From IMG/VR virus record IMGVR_UViG_3300045955_000077, positions 1 through 42,767 of that record: a stretch of 42,767 nucleotides of DNA; one strand, given 5' to 3'. The position numbers and the translations under genes are program-made. Position 1 is the first letter of the stretch. Each line of letters starts with the position of its first letter. The notes under the pieces were generated by a model. It did not search any database. It had not been told where the DNA came from and saw only the letters and a list, made by a program, of their open reading frames with translations. Below, piece by piece: positions 18,625-26,645 of this stretch. Source of the stretch: a virus.

Positions 18625-20255
18625 TGCTCAACCCATTCGCCACCGCGGAATATAAGTTTCTTTCCTCCAGGGCCGGTAGCAGTCTGCCCCTCTTTGTATT
18701 TCGGTTCCGATTGCCCAGCAGAGCCACCGCCATCACCCGCAGGCCGCCCGCGCCCGGCCTGGGCGACCTCCGCGATGGTTTCCAATTCCCGCTGCAGTTG
18801 ATCCAACTTGGATATTTGATCTTCTTTCGTATCCCATGGATGGAATTGATAACGCCGGGCGTAATTCTGCGCTTCTGCAATTGCCATTCCGGCGCCCGTC
18901 AAGCCGCGCACCAAGGCGTCGGCGCCGCTGTCGATCTGCCTGCGCAATTCACCTTCCTTGCCGCGCCCCATCCAGGCACGAAGCGATCCGCTAGGTGAAC
19001 TTATCTCACCTTTCTCAAGGCGCTCGCGGATGCTTGGCATCTGCCCAAGGAATGATTTGGCAAGGCCGATACGTCCGGCAAATTCCGCTGGCAGTTTCTC
19101 GGCAGGCCCACCTTTGATAGCTGTCACGCCTTTGGATGGATCGTTCTCATCTACCCATAAATACCCAGCCGGAGCATTCCTGGCTTTGTCCGTCGCCTTT
19201 CCTGATTGTTTCTCCAGGAATTCCGCATGTCGGAGCAGCGCATTCCTTCCGCTCTCCGTCATGCTTTCCCCATATTGCTGCAGAGCCCCCATTACTCCCT
19301 CTGCTCCAGGGTTGGCCTGCATGTGCCTCCAGGCATCGGCATAGGCTTTTCTTTGCGCAACGCCTTGGTCAATGCCGCGCATTTCCTCGCGTTCGCGCAG
19401 ACTCATTCCGCGCTCCGCCATATCCTGCTGCTGCCGCTTGTAGAAGTCCTCGCGTGCCCGTTCCTGCTCCGCCAACTGCATCCTCTGTGCGCGCGCCAGC
19501 ATGTCGTCCGGGTTGAGGTTGGAATAGGGCGACAGTCCCTTCAGGATCTGCGCGATATAGGCCTGCGCCATCGGGTTGCCCAGCATGCCGAGCAGGCCGC
19601 CGCCGCCCTGCTGCTGGCGTGGCGCAAGGCCGTCGAGGATGTCCATTCGTGAGCCTCCCATCAGGCCGGCATAATTCCGATTGATCCGATTCTGGTCATC
19701 GCGCTGGCGTTGCTCACGCTGGCGATCGAGATCGGCCTGGGTGGTGAATTCCGACATGGCCGCAGTCGGATCGGTCTGCGGGCGCAACTGGCCGCGGATG
19801 GCGTCGACCGCGGTCATGCCCTCGCGCGGATCCTTGTGCGGGTTGACCTCGCCGTGGCCGAACACGCTGCCCGGCCCATGGCCGCGCGTTGCCGCAAATG
19901 CCTGCCCGACCGCGATCTGCTGTGGGGTCAGGTCGTCCTCGTCGGTGCCGACAAAGCCAACCCCGATGGTGTTGCGGTTGGAAAGCCCCAGCCCCGGCCC
20001 CTGCCCGGGCCGCATGTGGGCGCCAAAGCCGCCTTCCGGAATATTGGGGTTGCGGATCAGTCGACCGTCGCGGTCGATGAAATAGTCGTAGCCCAATAGC
20101 CCACGGCCAAACAGGGTCTTCTGCGCACCGCCCAGGCTGGCGCCGCCGGTGTGGTGGAAGATCATCGCATCGCGGTCCCGCTTGCGCGGGTTGAGCAGAT
20201 CCCTGATCCAGTCAGTCGACTCCAGCTCGTAGGGCAGGAAATCTTCCGGGTCCAT
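18621..20255 (-). CDS. Virion-associated N-acetylmuramoyl-L-alanine amidase fused to an internal virion protein (544 aa)
   Basis: Residues 25-180 are an Amidase_2 domain: IFHHTGGAS with the first zinc His, GYDYFIDRDGRLIRNP, NTIGVGFVG, and FGHGEVNPHKDPREG with the second His and Asp. The remaining two thirds are Gln/Arg-rich and helical (RDDQNRINRNYAGLMGG, REDFYKRQQQDMAERG), like an ejection protein. It would open the cell wall locally during DNA entry, distinct from the endolysin. The ATG at 20255 overlaps the previous stop. Confidence 0.85.
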   Translation of the reverse strand: MDPEDFLPYELESTDWIRDLLNPRKRDRDAMIFHHTGGASLGGAQKTLFGRGLLGYDYFIDRDGRLIRNPNIPEGGFGAHMRPGQGPGLGLSNRNTIGVGFVGTDEDDLTPQQIAVGQAFAATRGHGPGSVFGHGEVNPHKDPREGMTAVDAIRGQLRPQTDPTAAMSEFTTQADLDRQREQRQRDDQNRINRNYAGLMGGSRMDILDGLAPRQQQGGGGLLGMLGNPMAQAYIAQILKGLSPYSNLNPDDMLARAQRMQLAEQERAREDFYKRQQQDMAERGMSLREREEMRGIDQGVAQRKAYADAWRHMQANPGAEGVMGALQQYGESMTESGRNALLRHAEFLEKQSGKATDKARNAPAGYLWVDENDPSKGVTAIKGGPAEKLPAEFAGRIGLAKSFLGQMPSIRERLEKGEISSPSGSLRAWMGRGKEGELRRQIDSGADALVRGLTGAGMAIAEAQNYARRYQFHPWDTKEDQISKLDQLQRELETIAEVAQAGRGRPAGDGGGSAGQSEPKYKEGQTATGPGGKKLIFRGGEWVEQ

Positions 20256-21493
20256 CAGCGTACCGCCAAGCCGTAGTCGACCCAGTCATAGCCATCGACG
20301 ACATGCACGGCCTGCGGCCTGATCCTGCGCACGTCATCCGACATCAGCCCCACCTGCGACACGCCGCTGCCGATGAAATTAAAGCTGTAGATTGGCAGGC
20401 CATTAGGCAGCCGTCCGATCCGCTCGATGTTCTCCTTCAGCCGCCGATCGGAGAATGCCCCGAGCAGCCCCAGCCCGCCGCTGATGATCGAGCCGATGTC
20501 CAGCGGTTTCTGTTGCGTGGTGGTCGAGGTGCTGCTCTGCGGGACCGCCATCGGCGTGACCGACAGCAATTGCTGCAGCCGGGTGAACGGCAGGTCGAGC
20601 GACTGCTGTCCGATCTGGCGCTGCTGGCCGCCCAGCATATTGAGCATGGCCGCGGTGTTGAGCTGGTTGTTGAGGTTCTGGGTGTTCAATTGCCCCTGCA
20701 GACCGAGCGCAGTGAGGTAGCGGTTGGCCTCGGCAATCGAGGCCTGGGTGCCCAGTTGGGCGTTGGCGATCGAGGCCTGTTGGCCGAGCTGGGCATTGGC
20801 CAGCCCGGCCTGCGTGCCAAGCTGCGCGTTGAGTGCGGCGATCTGGTTGGCCATCTGGGCATTGGTCAGTGCGGTCTGCTGGCGCCGGTCGGCGTTCTGC
20901 GAGGCCAGTCCGGACGCCACCTGCCAGCCGGCGTGCAGCATGTTGCCGGCGGTCGTGCCCAGCGTGTCCCTATAATTGCGGTCGGCCAGCATCCGCATCA
21001 CCGCCTCGCGGCTGCCGCCGTACATGTGGCTCGCGGCTGACTGTGCGCCGATGCCGGATTGCACCTCGGCCTGCTGTTTCTTGAGCCGCTCGAGCACGGG
21101 ATTGAGTGCCGTGTCGATATAGGGGTTCATGAATGGCGAGATTTCCCCGGGCGCCAGTTGCTGGGCAGTTGCCTTTTCTGCGGAAGCCTGCTGAGCGCTT
21201 GCCGAGAACGGGTTGACTGCGGCCTGCGAGGCGGCAATGGACGGGCCGCCCAGTGGGTTGGGATAGGCCAGATTGCTGCCGGTGAACACCGCCGCCTGAT
21301 TGGCAAGGTCGCTGGCGAGGCTCTGGTCGGGCGTAAGCCCCATCACTCCATACTCCGGCGCCCCCATCGCGAATTGCGGGGCGGTGAGCATCTGCGCGAT
21401 GCCCATCAAGTATTCCTGCCCCTGCTGGATATGCGGCGGCAGGCTCGACGTGGTGGAGGTGGTTTGCGTCGGCCCCTGCTTCAGGAAACTCAT
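20255..21493 (-). CDS. Ejection-type virion protein with C-terminal S74 chaperone-like domain (412 aa)
   Basis: ATG 21493 (MSFLKQGPTQTT); earlier starts would overlap the previous gene. The middle has tandem ANAQLGxQAx repeats (ANAQLGQQASI, ANAQLGTQASI) and is otherwise Gln/Ala-rich, as in phage pilot proteins. The end FSDRRLKENIERIGRLPNG, then YSFNFIG and QVGLMSDDVRRIRPQAV matches the Peptidase_S74 intramolecular chaperone, best known from tail spikes. Here it caps a short non-fibre protein. The SDRRLK start of the domain is clear, but the domain is short, so self-cleavage is uncertain. Confidence 0.8.
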   Translation of the reverse strand: MSFLKQGPTQTTSTTSSLPPHIQQGQEYLMGIAQMLTAPQFAMGAPEYGVMGLTPDQSLASDLANQAAVFTGSNLAYPNPLGGPSIAASQAAVNPFSASAQQASAEKATAQQLAPGEISPFMNPYIDTALNPVLERLKKQQAEVQSGIGAQSAASHMYGGSREAVMRMLADRNYRDTLGTTAGNMLHAGWQVASGLASQNADRRQQTALTNAQMANQIAALNAQLGTQAGLANAQLGQQASIANAQLGTQASIAEANRYLTALGLQGQLNTQNLNNQLNTAAMLNMLGGQQRQIGQQSLDLPFTRLQQLLSVTPMAVPQSSTSTTTQQKPLDIGSIISGGLGLLGAFSDRRLKENIERIGRLPNGLPIYSFNFIGSGVSQVGLMSDDVRRIRPQAVHVVDGYDWVDYGLAVR

Positions 21494-21855
21494 GTTAGCT
21501 CCTTCACCAGCATGACCCCGGTCTCGCGATAGCCGGGCAGCGCCCGATGCCATCCGCGACGGCCGGCAATGCTGACGCGCGTGCAGCCGATTTCCTTGCC
21601 CCAGGCGGCAACCACCGGCTCATAGTCCCGCAACTCGGTCAGGTCCCCGCCGGCCAGCCAGAACCGCACCTCTTTCAGCCCGGTTGGAAAGGTCTCGATT
21701 GATGTCAGGATGGCAGAGTGTGGTAGCGGATGCAGTTGTGCCTTGCAGTCCTTGATCTGCTGCCAGATATCCTCTTTGGAGTGGGTCTTGCCGTAGCGCA
21801 GGATGGCCGCCGCCAGATAGGGCCAGGCGTGCTCGAACTTGGCTTCCGGGCTCAT
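21490..21855 (-). CDS. Conserved phage protein, paralogue of 132-494 (121 aa)
   Basis: ATG 21855 overlaps the previous TGA. MSPEAKFEHAWPYLAAAIL, then WLAGGDLTELRDYEPVVAA and CTRVSIAGRRGWHRAL. The WLAGGD and GRRGW motifs and the closing GYRE occur in the same order in the protein encoded at 132-494. Such proteins recur in podovirus structural modules; some resemble N-acetyltransferases weakly, but no acetyl-CoA loop is obvious. This copy has a clean start and end and defines the expected length of the broken-looking first copy. Confidence 0.75.
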   Translation of the reverse strand: MSPEAKFEHAWPYLAAAILRYGKTHSKEDIWQQIKDCKAQLHPLPHSAILTSIETFPTGLKEVRFWLAGGDLTELRDYEPVVAAWGKEIGCTRVSIAGRRGWHRALPGYRETGVMLVKELT

Positions 21856-24023
21856 CGCCGCTCCCGTTCCGACATCACCTCGAGCCCTACGATCCCCAGC
21901 CGCCAATAGGTCGGGCTTTCAAACGAGGCCCATTTGGATTTGATCTGCCGGGCCGTTAGCCGGAAATCCACCGCGCGGTCGCCTGGCGCAATCAAATGGG
22001 GTCCATTGATCTGGGTGTTCAGTTGCCCTTGCGGGGCGCGCTTGCCGGTGATCGTCCAGTTGATGTGACCAACCTGCGCCTCGATGTCCGGATAGTAACG
22101 CCGCACGCCAAGCCAGCGGTCGCCAGCCTCGGCAGTGGCATAGCCGGTTTCCAAGAACGGTAGTTCTCCTTCCGGCATCTCATTGCCGGTTTCGTGGAAC
22201 CAGAGATTGCCATCGAGATCGATTGCCAGTGGATGCTGGTACACGCTGGCGCGGGTGAAGCAGGTGCGGACCATGGTGCCGAATGACCACGGGTTGCCCT
22301 GCTCCATGAAATTGTAGAGCGCATACCGGCTGATCTCGTTGCCGTCGTCGGTGTGGGCATAATGGAACCAGCACTCGCCATACTCGGTATTCAGCCACGC
22401 GAAGGTCTTGTTCTCCTGGAATTCCTTGATCTTGCCGACATAGCGATCCTTGATCGGGCATTCGATGGGCAGCACCTGCGCGCCGTCGAACACATGGAAG
22501 CCCTTGATGCCTGCCCAGAATGCCCGGTTGTTGTGGACTGCTATGGCTTGCGGTCCGATGCAGCCGCAGGCCTGCGCAATGAGTGCCACCGCATAGCCCT
22601 GGGTAGTGAACTGCGCCAGATAGGCGCCGTCGTCTGACAGCAGCAGGTTGCGCTCGCCGACCGCCCGCCCGCAGACCGCAAACGATCCCTTGCCCAATGT
22701 GGTTTCGCCGGCAATGTTGTCGGTCGAGGTGACCCATTCGCGATAGTTGTCCTGCGCCGACCAGCGATAGAGCAGCGGATTGAAATCACCGTCGTGCTCG
22801 ACTGACCCCAGCACGTTGAGGATGTGATTGCCGTCGACGAATAAGCTGTAGTTCTTCTGTGGCGCCTCGTTGATGACGTGGGCGGTCGCCAGCAGGGTAA
22901 TCGACACGTTATCGATTGCCACGTCATCGTTCGAGGTGCTGCTGGCGTCCGCAATGAACATCAGCTCTTGCGGATCAGCCGGGCAGACAAACCGGAAAGT
23001 GTAGGTGCGCAGTGCCTGAGCGTTGCCGGCGGCGCCCTGGATCTGTGGGAAGATGTCGACGGTGTCGATCTGTACCCGGAAGACGTTGACCGCACTCTGG
23101 AAGGTCACCAGTTGGAACGACAGGGTGTAGGTCTTGCCGGCCTCCAGGTGGCTGATGTCCTGGGTCAGATTGCTGAGCGTGGTGCCGGTATGGATCGCGG
23201 TGCCACCGGAGAACGCCCAGCCGGTGCCGGCCGTCCATCCGGTCAGACTGCTGGCAAAGGTGCCGTTGGTTAGCTGCTCGTCCTGCTCGTCGGTCGCTGA
23301 TGGCTGCCAATAGAATATCGGACTGCCGTCCGAAAAGCAGAACACCGCGTTCTCGCCGAAATTATCAATCGACGGTATGCGGGCACGGTCCTCGACTGCA
23401 TCGCCGACCCCGTCTGCCAGACCATCGCGGAAGGCTACCGTGCAGGTGAATGGCCGGCTGACGTTGATATTGGCGGTGTCGCCGACCGTGATGGTGAAGC
23501 TGGTCGGGGTGACGGCGGTGATGGTGTAACTGGTGTTGAGCGCTTCCGGGGTGGCATCCTCGTTGATCACCCCGGAAAGCGTCACCACATCGCCGACATT
23601 GAGGAAATGCAGCGAGGCCTCGCCGGTGGTGTTGTTCGAGGGATCGTAGATCATCCAATTGACGGTCAATTGGGTGTTGGTGGTTCCGGCCACCAGGGCG
23701 CCGCTGCCAAGCCAGACGTCCTTCCAGTTGGGCGTTATGTCGGCGCGGGTGCCGTTGTGCCAAGCGTTGACCGCATTCTCGCTCGCCGCCACCGTGATCT
23801 GATGACCGTCCAGATCGGCATAGACATGGATGGCGCGCGCCACCCCGGAGGTCATGGGCAGCGCATCAGGGAAGGCCGTGCAGCCGCGGATGGTTTCCCA
23901 CCGCCCGCCGCGGCTGCGGGTCTTGTCCATCGAGATCGCGTGCAGCTTGGCAGCAAGGTCGGTGTCGTCGCTCAAGGCTCCCGGGATCAGCGGGAGTTCG
24001 ATGGTCTTGGCGCGTCTAGCCAC
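21852..24023 (-). CDS. P22 gp10-like tail stabilisation/accessory protein with jelly-roll insert (723 aa)
   Basis: The C-terminal half (FVDGNHILNVLG, RNLLLSDDGAYLAQFTTQG, AFWAGIKGFHVFDG, NLWFHETGNEMPEG) has the repeated short strands of the P22 gp10-like tail hub/stabilisation family. Residues 250-380 look like a carbohydrate-binding-type beta sandwich insert (LTNGTFASSLTGWTAGTGW, then ISHLEAGKTYTLSFQL). It should close the tail channel under the portal and adaptor. The preceding protein at 24016 overlaps its start by 8 bases. Family assignment is by pattern. Confidence 0.75.
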   Translation of the reverse strand: MARRAKTIELPLIPGALSDDTDLAAKLHAISMDKTRSRGGRWETIRGCTAFPDALPMTSGVARAIHVYADLDGHQITVAASENAVNAWHNGTRADITPNWKDVWLGSGALVAGTTNTQLTVNWMIYDPSNNTTGEASLHFLNVGDVVTLSGVINEDATPEALNTSYTITAVTPTSFTITVGDTANINVSRPFTCTVAFRDGLADGVGDAVEDRARIPSIDNFGENAVFCFSDGSPIFYWQPSATDEQDEQLTNGTFASSLTGWTAGTGWAFSGGTAIHTGTTLSNLTQDISHLEAGKTYTLSFQLVTFQSAVNVFRVQIDTVDIFPQIQGAAGNAQALRTYTFRFVCPADPQELMFIADASSTSNDDVAIDNVSITLLATAHVINEAPQKNYSLFVDGNHILNVLGSVEHDGDFNPLLYRWSAQDNYREWVTSTDNIAGETTLGKGSFAVCGRAVGERNLLLSDDGAYLAQFTTQGYAVALIAQACGCIGPQAIAVHNNRAFWAGIKGFHVFDGAQVLPIECPIKDRYVGKIKEFQENKTFAWLNTEYGECWFHYAHTDDGNEISRYALYNFMEQGNPWSFGTMVRTCFTRASVYQHPLAIDLDGNLWFHETGNEMPEGELPFLETGYATAEAGDRWLGVRRYYPDIEAQVGHINWTITGKRAPQGQLNTQINGPHLIAPGDRAVDFRLTARQIKSKWASFESPTYWRLGIVGLEVMSERERR

Positions 24024-24837
24024 GACGTACCGTCGATCCGAACGGCGACACGCCGAACGAGGAGGCTTGCTGCATGGCCTGTTGCGGCGTCATGTTCTGC
24101 GGGTTCTGGATGCCCATGCTGTTGAGCAGGCCCCACACATCGCCCGGCATGGCGGTAGAGCGCAGCGCCTCCGGAATGACCCCGCCATAGAAGCGGTTGC
24201 CCATCATCTGATTGTAGGCCAACTGGCGGAACGGATCGGTCGGCACATTCTCGGTCGGCAGGGGTGGCGGTCCGGCCGGCACACCACCATTGCCATTGCC
24301 ATCGCCCCCCGGTCGATCCCAATCTCTACCACCGCGGCCGCTTCGACCACCTTGGCGGCTGCGCCAACTTCCATAGTTGCCGCCGTGCGACCCGAGATAG
24401 CTGTTCCTGCGGTTTTGCCACCAGCCGGTCGGCTTGCTCAATCCAAGTGGATGGACGGGGCTGGGCGGCGGCTGTGACGGAAACGGCCCGCCAGTGGTGG
24501 GCGGTGGCGCGGTCGTGTCAGCCGGTGGCGGCGCCCAATTGGGGTCCGCAAACGGACCATAGGGGGCATAGCCACTTGTGGCGGGTGGCGGTTCAGTCAC
24601 AGGTGGCGGCGCAGTTGGATCGCCTGCCGGCGGTGGCACCCAGTTGGGATCGGCGAATGGTCCAGTGGGTGGCGGCACCCAATTGGGATCGGCATAGGGA
24701 CCAGTAGGCGCATAAGGAGGCGGATCTTGCGCTATGTTCATCGGCATGCCGGTAATCGGATTGATTGGCTGCCCGGTTTTTGTAGAAAGATATGTTCCAT
24801 CCTCCGTTACGGAGTAGCCTTTGCCACCAATGCCCAT
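24016..24837 (-). CDS. Pro/Gly-rich repeat virion protein (273 aa)
   Basis: MGIGGKGYSVTEDGTYLST, then PINPITGMPMNI and several repeats of the type GPFADPNWVPPP (three to four copies, residues 45-110). A Gly/Arg-rich segment follows, then a folded end (NQMMGNRFYGGVIPEALRS, QNPQNMTPQQAMQQASSFG). The PITGMP string resembles the DPVTGMP, EITGLP and PVTGFP units of the giant protein at 38541-42767. Probably a flexible linker-type tail or fibre component. No family recognised. Confidence 0.65.
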   Translation of the reverse strand: MGIGGKGYSVTEDGTYLSTKTGQPINPITGMPMNIAQDPPPYAPTGPYADPNWVPPPTGPFADPNWVPPPAGDPTAPPPVTEPPPATSGYAPYGPFADPNWAPPPADTTAPPPTTGGPFPSQPPPSPVHPLGLSKPTGWWQNRRNSYLGSHGGNYGSWRSRQGGRSGRGGRDWDRPGGDGNGNGGVPAGPPPLPTENVPTDPFRQLAYNQMMGNRFYGGVIPEALRSTAMPGDVWGLLNSMGIQNPQNMTPQQAMQQASSFGVSPFGSTVRRG

Positions 24838-25754
24838 TACTGATCTCCGAAGCCAAAAACCGAGATAATGTCAGGACTGTCAGGGTCGCGTGACGTTCCG
24901 CTGCGGTCTTGTGCGGCGACCCGAAAGGTGCCAGCCGCAATCGAAACCGCATTATAGGTCAGCAATCCGCCAACCGAACTGAACCCTCCGAACGCCATTG
25001 GCGCCCAGTTGGCCGACGAGAAATCGGTGGCGATAGTCACTGTCCAGTCACCCGTGCTGTTCTTGCTGATGCTGGTTACGTTGTAGGACGCAGCAACCGT
25101 TCCCGCCGCGTTGAACCGTACCCAGAACTTGGCCGCCGCAGGGTGATAGTGCTGCCGGCCAGGAGTGACTGCCAGCGTCGTGCTGCTCGCCGCCTCCATT
25201 TCGGACCGGTCTGCAATCTCGATGGGACCAGCCGCGGTATCGGACGCCGGCCCCGCCAGCGTCGTGGCTGCGCTGACAGTCAGATCCGCCGACAGGTTCA
25301 GCGTCCGATTGGCATCGCCGGTGGTGACCGTCAGTGTGCGGTCGGCCGTAAGATCGGACCCCGGCTTGACGATCAGATCGTGGCTGGCGTTGGTATCAAG
25401 CAGATGTAATCCAGTGTTAGGTACCGTGATATCGGTGGCGATGACCGGGCTGGTGAAGGTGCCGCCGGTCACTACCGGAGTGGCAATGGTTGGCGTGGTC
25501 AGGGTCGCGGTCACAATGGTCGGCGAGGTATCGAACACCACTAGACCGGTGCCGGTTTCATCGGTCAGCAATGCCGCTAGCTGCGCGGAGGTGGTTGGCC
25601 CCATGCCGCTGAGATCATCACCACGGAACACAACCTTGGAGTTGATCTCCTCAGTCTGCCGCTGAATGGCGGTTTCGGTGTTGCGGAATGCCAAGCCGGT
25701 CGGCTGATCCAGCCAGAACGACTGCGCTATCGAGGGCTTTTCGATGGTTGGCAT
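24837..25754 (-). CDS. Fibre-like structural protein (305 aa)
   Basis: Contains TSAQLAALLTDETGTGLVV followed by FDTSPTIVTATLTTPTIAT, a string typical of phage tail or head fibre shafts, and repeated Thr/Val/Pro units (TPTIATPVVTGGTFTSPVI). The C-terminal part (HYHPAAAKFWVRFNAAGTV, YNVTSISKNSTGDWTVTI) looks like a small beta domain seen at fibre tips. Probably host-binding or decoration. Stop overlaps the next gene start by one base. Confidence 0.75.
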   Translation of the reverse strand: MPTIEKPSIAQSFWLDQPTGLAFRNTETAIQRQTEEINSKVVFRGDDLSGMGPTTSAQLAALLTDETGTGLVVFDTSPTIVTATLTTPTIATPVVTGGTFTSPVIATDITVPNTGLHLLDTNASHDLIVKPGSDLTADRTLTVTTGDANRTLNLSADLTVSAATTLAGPASDTAAGPIEIADRSEMEAASSTTLAVTPGRQHYHPAAAKFWVRFNAAGTVAASYNVTSISKNSTGDWTVTIATDFSSANWAPMAFGGFSSVGGLLTYNAVSIAAGTFRVAAQDRSGTSRDPDSPDIISVFGFGDQ

Positions 25755-25757
25755 GGT

Positions 25758-26108
25758 TCACGCAAACAGCGATGGCTGCACGACGAGGTGGCCGTTGGCC
25801 TGGGTGAGCACCAGGTTGCCGGACGTGATGCAGCGGAACTCCCACAGGTAGCGGCTCGATGGTATGACCCCGGCATCGGTCTGATTGGTCGGGGTAATGC
25901 GCAGCATGCACTCCCCATCGGTGCCGCTGGTCACGATGAAGCCGTCGCCCTCGGCGCGGGTCATCAACACCGTGCCATCCAGGTCAGCCAGCCGGAACCG
26001 CAGTTGCGATCCGGTGATGTCGATCGGCGTGCCATCGCCGTCCTCCACCGTGAAAGCAAAGGTCCAGTCCTCGGTGTAGACGAAATCCACGTCGATCCTG
26101 GTGCTCAT
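25758..26108 (-). CDS. Beta-sandwich structural protein, BppU-N-like (116 aa)
   Basis: ATG 26108 overlaps the previous TGA. VDFVYTEDWTFAFTVEDGDG, then PIDITGSQLRFRLADLDG and GECMLRITPTNQTDAG and YLWEFRCI. The order of strands resembles the N-terminal baseplate/fibre domains of the BppU type that use an ITG.xLxFRL segment. It may join the fibres to the tail. Good coding character; name is tentative. Confidence 0.65.
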   Translation of the reverse strand: MSTRIDVDFVYTEDWTFAFTVEDGDGTPIDITGSQLRFRLADLDGTVLMTRAEGDGFIVTSGTDGECMLRITPTNQTDAGVIPSSRYLWEFRCITSGNLVLTQANGHLVVQPSLFA

Positions 26109-26641
26109 AGCGGGGGCGGCCTGCAGGTTATCCGGCGGCCGGATCCGCGGCCGCGAATGGTGTACTTGCCGAACGTCGAGCCGGCGATGAAGGCTTCCGC
26201 AGTGAACTCTTGCATATTGATGTTGGCCTGCAATTGAACCAGCACGAGAGTGGTGCAGGTCGAGGTGAAGGCAGCAATGGTTGGTTCTGCGACCAGTGCC
26301 CACCCCGGCAGCACCGTGGCCGTCGAGGTGAAGGCGGCAATGGTCGGATTGGCTTCTAATGTAGCCGGTGCAACCGCCTCGGCCGTCGAGGTAAAGGCGT
26401 CAATCGTAATATCGGCCGTCGCAACCGCTGGAACCGTGGCCGTAGCCGTCGAGGTGAAAGCCTCGATGGTCGGATTGCTGACGATGTAAAGCGTTTGCTG
26501 CGCCGCAATGCCGCGATAGGCGAATGCTACATGCTGCCAGTCGGCACTGTTGAGCGAGCTATCGGGTACAGGTAATTTGGCGCGCCAAGGCGAGCCCGGC
26601 AGGATGGCCGATGAACGCTTGTCCCTCGTGTCGATGGCCAT
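26105..26641 (-). CDS. Repeat structural protein with 21-residue PTIxAFTSTA units (178 aa)
   Basis: Five near-tandem units of about 21 residues: NPTIEAFTSTATATVPAV, DITIDAFTSTAEAVAPAT, NPTIAAFTSTATVLPGWA, EPTIAAFTSTCTTLVLVQ and a diverged NINMQEFTAEAF. This periodicity suggests a small beta-solenoid or shaft. The flanks are ordinary: MAIDTRDKRSSAILPGSPWR and a basic end. It overlaps the next gene by 4 bases. Probably a fibre or decoration component. Confidence 0.7.
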   Translation of the reverse strand: MAIDTRDKRSSAILPGSPWRAKLPVPDSSLNSADWQHVAFAYRGIAAQQTLYIVSNPTIEAFTSTATATVPAVATADITIDAFTSTAEAVAPATLEANPTIAAFTSTATVLPGWALVAEPTIAAFTSTCTTLVLVQLQANINMQEFTAEAFIAGSTFGKYTIRGRGSGRRITCRPPPL

Positions 26642-26645
26642 GCCA

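Noticed and set aside
21326-21345. GGGCGTAAGCCC hairpin inside the S74 protein gene
   Set aside because: Only a four-pair stem and none of the conserved flanks (AACA, GTC) of the dispersed element.
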